Notes: generated by a model not told the origin, from the sequence alone. A DNA stretch of 64,000 bases from an uncultured Altererythrobacter sp. (GCA_913056125.1 CAJXNC010000002.1:248001-312000); one strand, 5' to 3'. Counted from the stretch's first letter, positions 9,967 to 19,107 are shown. Program-made: numbers and translations.

Positions 9967-11364
9967 ATGGCGCTCGACATCCTTGTGGTGGACGACGAAA
10001 AGGACATTCGCGAACTGGTTGCGGGCGTCTTGTCCGATGAGGGTTATGAATGTCGAACGGCGGGTGACAGCAAGTCTGCCATCGCCGAAGTCGACGAGCG
10101 CCGTCCGAGCCTCGTCCTGCTCGATGTCTGGCTCCACGGCAGCCCGATGGACGGGCTCGAAGTACTCGATGCGATCAAGGCGCGCGAGCCCGAACTGCCG
10201 GTGATCATTTTTTCCGGCCACGGCAATATCGACACCGCCGTTTCCGCCGTCAGCCGCGGTGCCATGGACTTCATCGAAAAGCCTTTCGAGGCAGAGCGCC
10301 TGCTTCACCTCGTCGAACGGGCGACCGAAACGGAACGTCTGCGCCGCGAAAATGCACGCCTGCGCGAAGGCTTTGTTGCGCATGACGAGTTCACCGGAAA
10401 CTCGAATGCCATCAACCAGGTCCGCGCCACGCTGAAGCGTGTCGCCAATACCGGCAGCCGTGTGTTGATCAGCGGACCCAACGGCGCGGGCAAGGAAGTT
10501 GCCGCAAGGCTGCTTCATGCCTGGAGCCCGCGCGCCGACAAGGCCTTCGTCACCGTCAATTCTGCGCGCATCACACCCGAGCGGTTCGAACAGGAGCTGT
10601 TCGGCGAGGAAGCAGATGGCAAGCTGGTGCGTCCGGGCCTGCTCGAACTGGCCGATGGCGGAACGCTCTACCTCGACGAAGTGGCAGACATGCCGCTCAA
10701 CACGCAGGCGCGGATCCTGCGCGTTCTGACAGACCAGAGCTTCGTGCGTGTCGGCGGCAATCGGCAAGTCGGTGTCGATGTGCGCGTGGTGTCGTCTACG
10801 GCCAAGGATCTTGAAGCCGAAATTGCCGAGAAACGCTTTCGCGAGGACCTTTATTACCGGCTCAATGTCGTGCCGATCGCGATCCCGTCACTGGCGGAGC
10901 GCCGCGAGGACATCCCCTCTTTGGCCGATCATTTCTTCACCCGATATGCGCGCGAACAAGGTCTGCAGCCGCCTTCGGTAACGCCCGAGGCGATGGCGGC
11001 GCTGCAGGCCTATGACTGGCCGGGCAACGTCAGGCAGTTGCGCAATGTGGTGGAACGCACCGTGATCCTCGCGCCGCGCGACAAGTTCGGCAAGATCGGA
11101 CCCGAGATGTTGCCGGAAGAGATAACTGGCGGGTCTGGAGATGGCGGAGGAGGGATATCCTCTCTGATGGGTGTTCCGCTGCGCGAAGCGCGAGAAAGTT
11201 TCGAACGCGAATATCTGCGTATCCAGATTCGGCGTTTTTCTGGAAACATTTCCAAGACAGCCGGGTTTATCGGCATGGAACGGTCGGCCTTGCACCGGAA
11301 GCTGAAGATCCTCGGCATGGGGGATCGTAAGGAAATGGAGGACAAGGCCGACAACAAGGAGTAG
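9967..11364 (+). CDS. ntrX: response regulator NtrX, AAA+ domain lacking GAFTGA
   Basis: 465-residue partner of NtrY. The receiver domain carries Asp53. The AAA+ domain has a modified Walker A (GPNGAGKE, 170-177) and Walker [13 protein letters not shown]-terminal Fis-like helix-turn-helix ([21 protein letters not shown]) ends it. In the stretch where NtrC has GAFTGA, this protein reads [19 protein letters not shown], so the sigma-54 contact loop is missing and it probably regulates without sigma-54. AAGGAGA lies upstream of the ATG, a strong ribosome site. The 142 bases before hfq contain a hairpin. Confidence 0.95.
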   Translation: MALDILVVDDEKDIRELVAGVLSDEGYECRTAGDSKSAIAEVDERRPSLVLLDVWLHGSPMDGLEVLDAIKAREPELPVIIFSGHGNIDTAVSAVSRGAMDFIEKPFEAERLLHLVERATETERLRRENARLREGFVAHDEFTGNSNAINQVRATLKRVANTGSRVLISGPNGAGKEVAARLLHAWSPRADKAFVTVNSARITPERFEQELFGEEADGKLVRPGLLELADGGTLYLDEVADMPLNTQARILRVLTDQSFVRVGGNRQVGVDVRVVSSTAKDLEAEIAEKRFREDLYYRLNVVPIAIPSLAERREDIPSLADHFFTRYAREQGLQPPSVTPEAMAALQAYDWPGNVRQLRNVVERTVILAPRDKFGKIGPEMLPEEITGGSGDGGGGISSLMGVPLREARESFEREYLRIQIRRFSGNISKTAGFIGMERSALHRKLKILGMGDRKEMEDKADNKE

Positions 11365-11380
11365 ACTGCATCCCGTTGAT

Positions 11381-11409
11381 TCTCCCGTTGATGGTCACGT
11401 TCCGGGAGA
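11381..11409 (+). other. inverted repeat between ntrX and hfq
   Basis: Seven-base perfect stem TCTCCCG (11381-11387) and CGGGAGA (11403-11409) around a 15-base loop. A 10-base direct repeat TCCCGTTGAT occurs at 11371-11380 and 11383-11392. There is no T-run, so it is unlikely to be a strong terminator. It may protect or attenuate mRNA, or mark a regulatory site upstream of hfq. Confidence 0.4.
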
Positions 11410-11506
11410 GGGCGGAAATTTAGAACAATCGGCTGTCAGATACTTGTCATATCGGCGAGCCAGAATGCGACTGCGATCGACGGTCGCCAAAAACAGGAGT
11501 CAAAAT

Positions 11507-12067
11507 ATGACCAGGTCAACTTTGTCTGCGCGTCCGCGGTCAGCGGCCAGCTCGCAAGAATCCGCAAGCAATGCAGTCGGCAATGCCAAGTCGGGCAATC
11601 TCCAGGACCTGTTCCTCAACTACCTGCGTAAGGAAAAACTTCCCGTCACCATGTTCCTGGTGAAAGGCGTGAAGTTGCAGGGGATCGTCACCTGGTTCGA
11701 CAATTTCTCCATCCTCTTGCGCCGGGACGGTCAGTCGCAACTGGTCTATAAGCACGCAATTTCGACCATCATGCCGAGCCAGCCGGTCGATGCCGACATG
11801 TTCGGCACGATGGCTGAGGGCAATCGCAAGCAACGCCTGTTGCAGGACATTTTCCTGACGCGGGTCCGCGAAGCCGAGGTGCAGGTGACCATGTTCCTCG
11901 TCAACGGGGTCATGCTCCAGGGTCGGATCGCAAGCTTTGACTTGTTCTGCATGCTGCTCGAGCGTGAAGGATTCGTGCAATTGGCCTACAAGCATGCCGT
12001 CTCGACGATTCAGCCGGCCACTCATGTGGACCTGACTGGCGATTTCGATGACGAGGATGACGAGTAA
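11507..12067 (+). CDS. hfq: RNA chaperone Hfq with two tandem Sm domains
   Basis: 186 residues containing two complete Hfq folds: Sm1 about 31-90 ([16 protein letters not shown] to [10 protein letters not shown]) and Sm2 about 111-170 ([17 protein letters not shown] to [10 protein letters not shown]). Both keep the QD of the proximal RNA face and the YKHA Sm2 motif. The rim arginine patch is weaker in copy two (REAE). A serine-rich N-terminal extension and an acidic tail (DDEDDE) flank them. Canonical Hfq is one Sm domain per subunit forming a hexamer, so a ring of three such chains is inferred. The ATG at 11507 follows CAGGAG at good spacing; earlier in-frame starts at 11444 (TTG) and 11465 lack this. 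Confidence 0.94.
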   Translation: MTRSTLSARPRSAASSQESASNAVGNAKSGNLQDLFLNYLRKEKLPVTMFLVKGVKLQGIVTWFDNFSILLRRDGQSQLVYKHAISTIMPSQPVDADMFGTMAEGNRKQRLLQDIFLTRVREAEVQVTMFLVNGVMLQGRIASFDLFCMLLEREGFVQLAYKHAVSTIQPATHVDLTGDFDDEDDE

Positions 12068-12082
12068 GGAAGGCACAAGCGC

Positions 12083-13414
12083 CTGATTTTCGAGAATGAA
12101 GATGTCGAGGGCGAGGTAACCCGCGGTGCGCGGGCGCTTGTCGTGTGCCCGGATATCAGGGGGCAGCGCCAGGGGCAGGATCCCGATGCGCGGCTAGAAG
12201 AAGCCAAGGGCCTCGCTTTGGCCATCGGGATCGTGGTCGCCGAAGCCTATGTCCTGCCGATCCGCGATGTGCGGCCGAACACGCTGTTCGGTGAAGGCCA
12301 GGTGCAGCGCATCCTTTCCGATTGCGAATTGAACGAGGCCGAGCTTGTCATCGTGGATGGCGCGCTTTCGCCGATCCAGCAGCGTAACCTGGAAGACAAG
12401 CTGAAGCGCAAGGTCATCGACCGGACGGGCCTGATCCTCGAGATTTTCGGTGAGCGTGCCTCGACGGCGGAAGGTCGTTTGCAGGTCGAACTGGCGCATC
12501 TCGATTACCAGCAGAGCCGCCTTGTCCGTAGCTGGACCCACCTTGAACGCCAACGTGGCGGTTTCGGCTTCCTCGGCGGTCCCGGCGAAACGCAGATCGA
12601 GGCCGACAGGCGGATGATCCGCAACCGCATGGGCAAATTGCGGCGCGAGCTCGAACAGGTTCGCAAGACCCGAGAATTGCATCGCAAGCGGCGGGGAAGG
12701 GCGCCATGGCCCGTGATCGCGCTGGTCGGTTACACCAATGCTGGGAAGTCGACCCTGTTCAACCGGATCACCGGCGCTGAGGTCATGGCGGAGGACCTGC
12801 TCTTCGCCACGCTTGATCCGACCATGCGGGCGATCGGCCTGCCGGGCGTCGAAAAGGCGATCCTGTCCGATACGGTGGGTTTTATCTCGGACCTGCCGAC
12901 GCAGCTGGTCGCGGCCTTCCGCGCCACGCTGGAAGAAGTCTCGGCCGCGGACATCATCCTGCATGTTCGCGATATCGCCAATCCAGACAGCAATGTGCAG
13001 AAGGCGCAAGTGCTGCATGTCCTCAAGGAACTCGATGTGATCGATGGCGAGGAGGGCGAGAGCGCGATGCCGATCATTGAGGTCTGGAACAAATGGGACC
13101 TGCTCGATGAGGAACGGCGCGAGGAACTTGGGCAGGTTGCCAGCCAGAATGAAGACATATTGCCGATCTCGGCCGAGACGGGCTTCGGCGTGGAGCACTT
13201 GCTTGAGCGGCTCGGTGAAGTGCTCACCAAGGGCGCGCGCCTGCACACGCTCTCAATTCCCGTGACGGATGGCCAGCGCATCGCCTGGCTTTATGCGCAT
13301 GGTGAGGTCCTAGAAGATCGCGATGGTGGGGAGGGTGATGGTGGCCCCTTGCGGGAGATCGATGTCAGGCTGACCGAAAAGGAATTCGGCCGCTTCGAGG
13401 CTTTGGGCGCCTAA
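12083..13414 (+). CDS. hflX: ribosome-associated GTPase HflX, probable CTG start
   Basis: GTPase that binds and splits stalled ribosomes. G1 GYTNAGKST, G3 DTVGF and G4 NKWD are clear, preceded by the HflX N-terminal domain (GARALVV, LFGEGQVQRI, and the FLGGPGETQIEADRR glycine-rich linker). Coding similarity begins well upstream of the first ATG/GTG in frame (GTG 12143). A CTG at 12083 gives LIFENEDVEGEVTRG and lies nine bases after TAAGGAAGG, which also contains the hfq stop. I therefore place the start at CTG 12083; ATT 12086 is the alternative, and GTG 12143 would remove about 20 conserved residues. Confidence 0.9.
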   Translation: MIFENEDVEGEVTRGARALVVCPDIRGQRQGQDPDARLEEAKGLALAIGIVVAEAYVLPIRDVRPNTLFGEGQVQRILSDCELNEAELVIVDGALSPIQQRNLEDKLKRKVIDRTGLILEIFGERASTAEGRLQVELAHLDYQQSRLVRSWTHLERQRGGFGFLGGPGETQIEADRRMIRNRMGKLRRELEQVRKTRELHRKRRGRAPWPVIALVGYTNAGKSTLFNRITGAEVMAEDLLFATLDPTMRAIGLPGVEKAILSDTVGFISDLPTQLVAAFRATLEEVSAADIILHVRDIANPDSNVQKAQVLHVLKELDVIDGEEGESAMPIIEVWNKWDLLDEERREELGQVASQNEDILPISAETGFGVEHLLERLGEVLTKGARLHTLSIPVTDGQRIAWLYAHGEVLEDRDGGEGDGGPLREIDVRLTEKEFGRFEALGA

Positions 13415-14178
13415 TCCCGTTCTTCCAGCTTGGCGCGTAGCCAGTAGCGTTCCTGTTCCTCAAGGCTGAGCTTTGGGAAATCCTCACCGGCTTCGGCTGC
13501 CATTTCTTCCATACGCCTGAAGCGTTTCTCGAATTTGGCATTTGCTGCGCGCAACGCGTCTTCTGGTGCGATTCCGTAGCTACGCACGACATTAACTGCT
13601 GCAAAAAGCAGGTCGCCGGCTTCCATCAGTCGCTCGTTGTCGCTCGTGGCATCCGCGAGTTCGCCAAGTTCTTCCTGGAGTTTTTCTGCCGGACCATGTT
13701 GGTCTGGCCAGTCGAAACCCACACGCGCAGCGCGCTTTTGGAGCTTCTCGGATCGCAAGAGTGCCGGTAGCGCGCCCGCGACGCCATCCAGGGCGCTCTG
13801 GGCTCCCTTGTGGTCCCGCTCGGCGGCCTTGAGATCTTCCCAGCGCGCCTTGGTCATCACGCCAGTCTCATCGCCGAAGATATGCGGGTGTCTGGCTTCC
13901 ATTTTGTCGGAAATGGCTTTGGCGACGTCTTCGAATGCGAAATTGCCTTCTTCTTCGGCCATGCGCGCATGAAAGACGACCTGGAGCAGCAGGTCTCCCA
14001 GTTCGCCGCGCAGCTCGTCCATGTCATTGCGCTCGATCGCGTCGGCCACTTCGTAGGCTTCCTCGATCGTGTACGGCGCTATCGTCTTGAAGTTCTGCGC
14101 GATATCCCATTCGCAACCGTTTTCCGGATCACGGAGGCGGGCCATGATGGCGAGGAGGCGATTGATTTGCTCAGACAT
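13411..14178 (-). CDS. mazG: nucleoside triphosphate pyrophosphohydrolase MazG
   Basis: House-cleaning enzyme that hydrolyses (d)NTPs to monophosphates. The 255-residue protein has two MazG repeats; the first shows the metal-binding pattern EEAYEVADAIE ... DELRGELGDLLLQVVFHA, the second KLQEELGELADA ... MEAGDLLFAAVNVVR. It is the last gene of the long leftward unit, and its stop overlaps the hflX stop by four bases on the opposite strand. The 24 bases before its ATG contain a 14-base AT palindrome, so it may have its own promoter. Confidence 0.95.
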   Translation of the reverse strand: MSEQINRLLAIMARLRDPENGCEWDIAQNFKTIAPYTIEEAYEVADAIERNDMDELRGELGDLLLQVVFHARMAEEEGNFAFEDVAKAISDKMEARHPHIFGDETGVMTKARWEDLKAAERDHKGAQSALDGVAGALPALLRSEKLQKRAARVGFDWPDQHGPAEKLQEELGELADATSDNERLMEAGDLLFAAVNVVRSYGIAPEDALRAANAKFEKRFRRMEEMAAEAGEDFPKLSLEEQERYWLRAKLEERD

Positions 14179-14187
14179 ATCGCGATG

Positions 14188-14201
14188 ATAATATATATTA
14201 T
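14188..14201. promoter_or_regulatory. 14-base AT palindrome upstream of mazG
   Basis: ATAATATATATTAT is a perfect palindrome in an otherwise GC-rich region, lying 10 bases before the mazG ATG on the leftward strand. It could be a promoter -10 region or a repressor operator. The role is inferred from position and composition only. Confidence 0.35.
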
Positions 14202-14202
14202 G

Positions 14203-14424
14203 TTAAGTAATGCGAGATGGGCCAGTCGGAACTTCCTGTCCTATCTCGTTGGAATCAATCTCTATTACACTGAATATCGCAACGCCAAGCAGGAAGATGG
14301 CGCCCCAAATGAGTGCCATAACAATGGTCTGGCGCAATCCCACACGATGCGCGCGATATGCGCCCAGCGCCAGCACCATCCAGCCCAGCAGCGAAATGAT
14401 CGAGACCACCGCCAGCGTGCTCAT
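14203..14424 (-). CDS. small two-helix membrane protein of unknown function
   Basis: 73 residues with two transmembrane helices (about 3-23 and 33-54) joined by a basic loop (RAHRVGLRQ) and a short hydrophilic tail. Its ATG overlaps the stop of the MBL-fold gene upstream (ATGA), which supports real translation. No recognised domain. It sits inside the long leftward unit between the MBL hydrolase and mazG. Confidence 0.7.
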   Translation of the reverse strand: MSTLAVVSIISLLGWMVLALGAYRAHRVGLRQTIVMALIWGAIFLLGVAIFSVIEIDSNEIGQEVPTGPSRIT

Positions 14425-15188
14425 GCCACCAGCTCCATCCCGTCATAGCCGACCAGCACGTCATCCGGCGTTTCGGCAGATAATGTCGCGTAATCCATGC
14501 TCTTGTCGAGATGTGTCAGCACGGTCTTGCGCGCAGAACAACGATCTCCAAGCTCAAGCGCCATGGCTAGGCTGGCATGTGTTGGGTGTGGCTCGCGCCG
14601 CAAACAGTCGCAAACGAGGATATCGACACCTTCGAAGGTCTCTACCATCTGTTCGGTAATTTCACTGAAGTCAGTGGCATAAGCTATTGATTTGTCGTCT
14701 GCATCAAAGCGGAATCCGGTGCTGGTGACCGGTCCGTGCGGCATTTCCACCCATTCCACGGCGAACCCGGCATGGATCCTGATTTCTTCGACATCGCGGA
14801 TATCGACAATCGTTGGATAGCCGAACTGGCCCGAAAATACGTAATTGAACCGGTTCTTCAGCTTGCGCACCGTCTCTCGCGATCCGAAACCCGGCAATGG
14901 CGCAGTCCGACCGAAGCGAAGCGGGCGCAGATCGTCGATGCCGTGGCAATGATCGGCATGGTCATGCGTCCAGAACACCGCATCGATACGCTCGATTTCG
15001 TTCGCGAGCAGCTGGCTGCGCAGATCGGTCGAAGTATCCACCAGCACGCGCCTGCCTTCCTCGTTCTCGACGATGATCGAGACCCTGCTGCGGCGGTTTT
15101 TCGGCTCGTTCGGGTCGCATTCGCCCCAATCATTGCCGATCCTGGGGACACCCGTTGAGGTGCCGGAGCCGAGGACTATCAGCTTCAC
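14421..15188 (-). CDS. MBL-fold metallohydrolase, PhnP-like
   Basis: 255-residue metallo-beta-lactamase-fold hydrolase with the family opening KLIVLGSGTSTGVPRIG and the metal-binding motif THDHADHCHG. It resembles PhnP, the cyclic phosphate phosphodiesterase, but there is no phosphonate cluster here, so the substrate is unknown. The start is GTG at 15188, overlapping the tatD stop by four bases; its stop overlaps the next small gene. Confidence 0.88.
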   Translation of the reverse strand: MKLIVLGSGTSTGVPRIGNDWGECDPNEPKNRRSRVSIIVENEEGRRVLVDTSTDLRSQLLANEIERIDAVFWTHDHADHCHGIDDLRPLRFGRTAPLPGFGSRETVRKLKNRFNYVFSGQFGYPTIVDIRDVEEIRIHAGFAVEWVEMPHGPVTSTGFRFDADDKSIAYATDFSEITEQMVETFEGVDILVCDCLRREPHPTHASLAMALELGDRCSARKTVLTHLDKSMDYATLSAETPDDVLVGYDGMELVA

Positions 15189-15961
15189 GCCTTTGCCTTG
15201 GAGAACAGCTTGTAGAAATTGCGCGTCGTGTTGGCCGAAAGTGCTTCAAGCGTTTCACCGCGCAGATTGGCGACAAATTCCGCCGTATTGCGCACGAAAG
15301 CCGGCTCGCACGTCTTTCCCCGATGCGGTACCGGTGCAAGGAACGGGCTGTCTGTCTCCACGAGCAGCCTGTCCGAAGGGATCTCCGACGCGAATTCCTG
15401 GATTTCGCGGGCATTCTTGAAGGTCACAATTCCTGAGAGCGAGATCGTCAGGCCCAGGTCGAGAACCTTGCGACCGAATTCGGGTGAGGCGGTGAAGCAA
15501 TGGATCAGGGCGGGGAAAGCGGCCTCCTCCATCTCTTCGGCCAGGATTTGCGCCGTATCCTCGTCCGCGTCGCGTGTGTGGATGATCAGGGGCAGTCCGG
15601 TCTCGCGCGATACGGCAATATGCATACGGAACAGGTCCTGCTGCACTGTGCGGTCCGATTTGTCGTAATAATAGTCGAGGCCCGTCTCGCCGATGGCAAT
15701 CACGCGCGGATGCTCTGCGGCCTCCAGCAGCGCCGCCTTGCCGAGGTCGGCATGCTTGTCCGCCTCATGTGGATGAATTCCGATCGAGGCCCAAACATCC
15801 TCTTCGCGCTCGGCCGTGGCGACGATATCGTCCCATTCGCTCTGCCGCGTCGAGATGTTGAGGAAGGCCGTCACGCCCGCTGCACGCGCATTGTCGAGCA
15901 CATCGCCCTGTCGTTCGATCAGACCCTCGTAATTGAGGTGACAATGGCTATCGACAAGCAT
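15185..15961 (-). CDS. tatD: TatD family metal-dependent deoxyribonuclease
   Basis: TIM-barrel amidohydrolase-like nuclease, 258 residues. It starts MLVDSHCHLNYEG with the HxH metal site; other ligands appear in GETGLDYYY, PLIIHTRDA, LIHCFTAS and LVETDSPFLAP. The ATG at 15961 overlaps the metG stop as TGATG; a TTG one codon earlier is unlikely. Role: 3'-5' exonuclease in DNA quality control, by family knowledge. Confidence 0.94.
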   Translation of the reverse strand: MLVDSHCHLNYEGLIERQGDVLDNARAAGVTAFLNISTRQSEWDDIVATAEREEDVWASIGIHPHEADKHADLGKAALLEAAEHPRVIAIGETGLDYYYDKSDRTVQQDLFRMHIAVSRETGLPLIIHTRDADEDTAQILAEEMEEAAFPALIHCFTASPEFGRKVLDLGLTISLSGIVTFKNAREIQEFASEIPSDRLLVETDSPFLAPVPHRGKTCEPAFVRNTAEFVANLRGETLEALSANTTRNFYKLFSKAKA

Positions 15962-17523
15962 CAAGCGCTCTCTTCAGCCGGCAATTCGAGGCGCGGGAAG
16001 AGCGGAGTTGGCTTGCCAACGGTGAAGCCGCTCTCGACAAGCGCGGGGAACCACCCTTCCCCTTCGAGATCCGCATAGCTTCGTTCGCCAGGTGCGACGC
16101 CAAGCTGGTCGAGCAAAGCTGCCGTTTTGCCCGGAATGACGGGCTGGATGGCAATTGCGAGGTCGCGCAGGGCAATGAACAGCGTTTGCAGAACTGCTTT
16201 CATGCGCTCGGGATCGGTCTTGCGCAGCGCCCAGGGTGCCTGTTCGTCGACATATTGGTTGCAAGCATAAACCGCCCGCATCCACTCATCGATGCCTTGC
16301 GAAAATGCCAGCCTGTCGAATTCCTGCGGCAGGCCTTCCATGCAGGCCGTCCGGACCGTGTCGAGCAGGACCTTGTCTTCTCCCTGCGTCTCGAAGTGTA
16401 CGAGTTGCCCATCCATGTTCTTGGAGATCATGGAGAGGGTCCGTTGGGCGAGATTGCCGAAGCTGTTCGCCAGTTCGGAATTCGAACGGGTTACAATGGC
16501 TTCTTCGGAATAACTTCCATCCTGTCCGAAGGAAATCTCGCGCATCAGGAAGTAGCGCAGAGTGTCTACGCCGAACTTGTCGGCCAGTTCCGCCGGATCG
16601 GTTACATTGCCGAGCGATTTGCTTTCCTTCTGCCCGCGATTGAGCAGGAAACCGTGGCCGAACACGGATTTGGGAACGGCAATCCCCGCACTCATCAGGA
16701 AGGCAGGCCAGTAGACTGCGTGGAAGCGGACGATATCCTTGCCGATCAAATGCAGGTCTGCCGGCCAGAACTTCGCGAAGTTGCCTGTCTGGTCAGGATA
16801 ACCGAGGCCGGTGATGTAGTTGGTCAGCGCATCTACCCAGACATACATCACGTGTTCTTCGGCGCCTGGCACCTTCACGCCCCAGTCGAAGCTGGTGCGG
16901 CTGACCGAAAGATCGCGCAACCCGCCTTCGACAAAGCGCATCACTTCGTTGCGACGGCCTTCGGGACGAATGAAGTCCGGATTGTCGCGATAGAGCGCCA
17001 GCAGCGGCTCCTGGTAGCGCGACAGGCGGAAGAACCAGCTCTCCTCGACTGTCCACTCGACCGGTGTGCCCTGCGGCGAGAGCTTTTCCCCGCCTTCGCC
17101 TTCGACAAGTTCGCTTTCGTCGTAATAGGCTTCGTCGCGGACCGAGTACCAACCCTCGTAGCGATCGAGATAGAGATCGCCATTGTCTTCCATCGCTTTC
17201 CAGATTGCCTGGCTTGAGCGGTGGTGAGTCTCTTCCGTCGTGCGAATGAAGCGATCGTAAGATATGTCGAGCTGGTCGAACAGCGCGCGGAAATAGCCAG
17301 ACATCTCGTCTGCCAGTTCGCGTGGAGTCATCCCGAGGTCGCGCGCTTTTTGCGCCATCTTCAGGCCGTGTTCGTCGGTTCCCGTCTGGAAACGCACGTC
17401 GAACCCGCTCTGGCGCTTGAAGCGCGCCAAGACGTCGGCGGCGATGGTCTCATAGGCATGGCCGATATGGGGCTTGCCATTGGGGTAGTGAATCGCGGTG
17501 GTAAGGTAATAGGGCTCAGCCAT
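15961..17523 (-). CDS. metG: methionyl-tRNA synthetase
   Basis: Class I synthetase of 520 residues that charges tRNA-Met. The HIGH signature is HIGHAYE within YPNGKPHIGHAYE. The KMSKS loop reads KESKSLGN, with Glu in place of Met. The connective region (YEGWYSVRDEAYY) lacks the cysteine zinc knuckle, as in the short MetG group, and there is no C-terminal tRNA-binding domain. ATG 17523 gives the standard start; a GTG at 17535 adds four residues. It overlaps holB by 8 bases and tatD by one. Confidence 0.96.
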   Translation of the reverse strand: MAEPYYLTTAIHYPNGKPHIGHAYETIAADVLARFKRQSGFDVRFQTGTDEHGLKMAQKARDLGMTPRELADEMSGYFRALFDQLDISYDRFIRTTEETHHRSSQAIWKAMEDNGDLYLDRYEGWYSVRDEAYYDESELVEGEGGEKLSPQGTPVEWTVEESWFFRLSRYQEPLLALYRDNPDFIRPEGRRNEVMRFVEGGLRDLSVSRTSFDWGVKVPGAEEHVMYVWVDALTNYITGLGYPDQTGNFAKFWPADLHLIGKDIVRFHAVYWPAFLMSAGIAVPKSVFGHGFLLNRGQKESKSLGNVTDPAELADKFGVDTLRYFLMREISFGQDGSYSEEAIVTRSNSELANSFGNLAQRTLSMISKNMDGQLVHFETQGEDKVLLDTVRTACMEGLPQEFDRLAFSQGIDEWMRAVYACNQYVDEQAPWALRKTDPERMKAVLQTLFIALRDLAIAIQPVIPGKTAALLDQLGVAPGERSYADLEGEGWFPALVESGFTVGKPTPLFPRLELPAEESA

Positions 17524-18478
17524 CGCGGGGAGCACTAGATGGAGCGACCTTTGTGAGCAAGGTGCCGATTTCCATCACCAGCAATCCGGCGTCGAAATTA
17601 TAGGTCGGCGCCTGCGCGGCAAGGCGCGACAGGTCGGCATGGGTTTCGACCACTCCGGGAATGGCCTGGTGCTCGATATTCTGCATTTGCGAGGCGACGA
17701 CGGAGCGTGCCAATTCGAGCGCGGCCAATTGCCTGTTGCGATCCGGACGAGCGCCCATCGCATCGGCAAGGCTTCCGCGTCGCGTGAAATCGGGGTCGCC
17801 CGATTGGACGATATCGAGCATCAGGCTGTGCAGCTTCCCAAGATCTTGCTCGACGAATTCAAGCGCTGCGCCCGGAGAACCGGCAGAGGCCGCAATCGCC
17901 GCCTGGCGAGTTTCCTGGTCCGCCTCGGGCGCTTCGCGCATGAGGATCGTCTCCAGCGCAGCTTCGTCCAGCTGGGGAAAGCTCAGGACCCGGCAACGGG
18001 AACGTATTGTCGGAAGAAGTCGCCCGGGTCGATGGGTGACAAGCAGGAAAAAGCTGCCAACGGGCGGCTCTTCCAGGCTCTTGAGCAGCGCGTTGGCGGC
18101 TCCCTTTTCGAGGTCGTCGGCCGGATCGATGATGATCGCTCGGCGGCTGCCCAGCGTCGGACGGGTTGTCAGCCGATGCTGCATCTCACGAATCTGGTCG
18201 ACCGCGATATTGCGTTTGAGCTGGAAGGGCTTGCCCTGCTCCTTCTTCTTTTCCTCGTCCTTATTGGCGGGAAGATTGGTGAGCGTGATGATGTCGGCAT
18301 GATCGCCCTGCGGCTGTTCGACGCCTGGTTCGGCCACCAATTCGCGCGCGGCCTGCATGGCGAAACCGGCTTTTCCGATGCCCTTCTTGCCGGCGAGGAT
18401 CCAGGCGTGATGCATGCGTGGCGAGGCCATGGCGGCGCGCCATTCGCTCCATGCCTGCTCATGCCCGAGATAGCTCAC
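17516..18478 (-). CDS. holB: DNA polymerase III delta' subunit
   Basis: Clamp-loader subunit of 320 residues. It carries a P-loop-like GKKGIGKAGF, the ATPase-core segment IDPADDLEKGAANALLKSLEEP and the SRC arginine-finger motif in TIRSRCRVLSFP. A KEQGKPFQLKRNIAVDQIR segment is typical of alphaproteobacterial HolB. GTG start at 18478 overlaps the tmk stop (GTGA). Translationally coupled tmk-holB is a common bacterial pair. Confidence 0.94.
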   Translation of the reverse strand: MSYLGHEQAWSEWRAAMASPRMHHAWILAGKKGIGKAGFAMQAARELVAEPGVEQPQGDHADIITLTNLPANKDEEKKKEQGKPFQLKRNIAVDQIREMQHRLTTRPTLGSRRAIIIDPADDLEKGAANALLKSLEEPPVGSFFLLVTHRPGRLLPTIRSRCRVLSFPQLDEAALETILMREAPEADQETRQAAIAASAGSPGAALEFVEQDLGKLHSLMLDIVQSGDPDFTRRGSLADAMGARPDRNRQLAALELARSVVASQMQNIEHQAIPGVVETHADLSRLAAQAPTYNFDAGLLVMEIGTLLTKVAPSSAPRDG

Positions 18479-19107
18479 GATATCCCTCCCAAACGGTCCT
18501 GCACCGCCTGCAGGACGCGTGCGTGCACGTCTTCGGGAGTTCCTAAACCATCGACGATGACGAAGCGCTGGGTTTCGGCTTCTGCGAGAGCATGGAAGCG
18601 GGCTGCGACCTTGGCGTGATAAGTTGCGCTTTTCCCGCCGATACGGTCGCTCTCGTCTCCGTCACGGGCCGAGAGTCGTGCCTCGCGCTCTGCGTCATCC
18701 ACTTCGACGAGTATGGTCAGGTCGGGCAGGTAGCCACGCGAACCGATGGAATGAAGCGTCATGATGTCGGCATCGGAGATGCTCCCCTCCCCGCCCTGAT
18801 AGGCACGCGAGGAATCGAGGAAGCGATCGCAGATCACCCATTTGCCCGCCTCCACCGCAGGCTGGATCACATTGGCAACGTGGTCGGCGCGTGCTGCAGC
18901 AAAGAGCAGAGCCTCGCCCTCGGCATTCCAGTCCAGTGCATTGTCGAGAAGCAGGCCGCGGATGGCTTCGGCCCCCGGCGTTCCGCCCGGCTCGCGGGTG
19001 AGGACCGCGGCAATGGACTTCCGCTCGAGCGCATCGGCGAGCATGCGCGCCTGAGTGGACTTGCCGGTACCCTCCCCACCCTCGAAAGTGATGAATCGCC
19101 CCTCCAT
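18475..19107 (-). CDS. tmk: thymidylate kinase
   Basis: Converts dTMP to dTDP. 210 residues with P-loop FEGGEGTGKSTQ (7-18), DRFLDSSRAYQG (the DRY/DRH-like motif with Arg) and a C-terminal LID region (RLSARDGDESDRIGG). Its ATG overlaps the stop of the upstream carboxypeptidase gene as TGATG. Confidence 0.96.
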   Translation of the reverse strand: MEGRFITFEGGEGTGKSTQARMLADALERKSIAAVLTREPGGTPGAEAIRGLLLDNALDWNAEGEALLFAAARADHVANVIQPAVEAGKWVICDRFLDSSRAYQGGEGSISDADIMTLHSIGSRGYLPDLTILVEVDDAEREARLSARDGDESDRIGGKSATYHAKVAARFHALAEAETQRFVIVDGLGTPEDVHARVLQAVQDRLGGIS

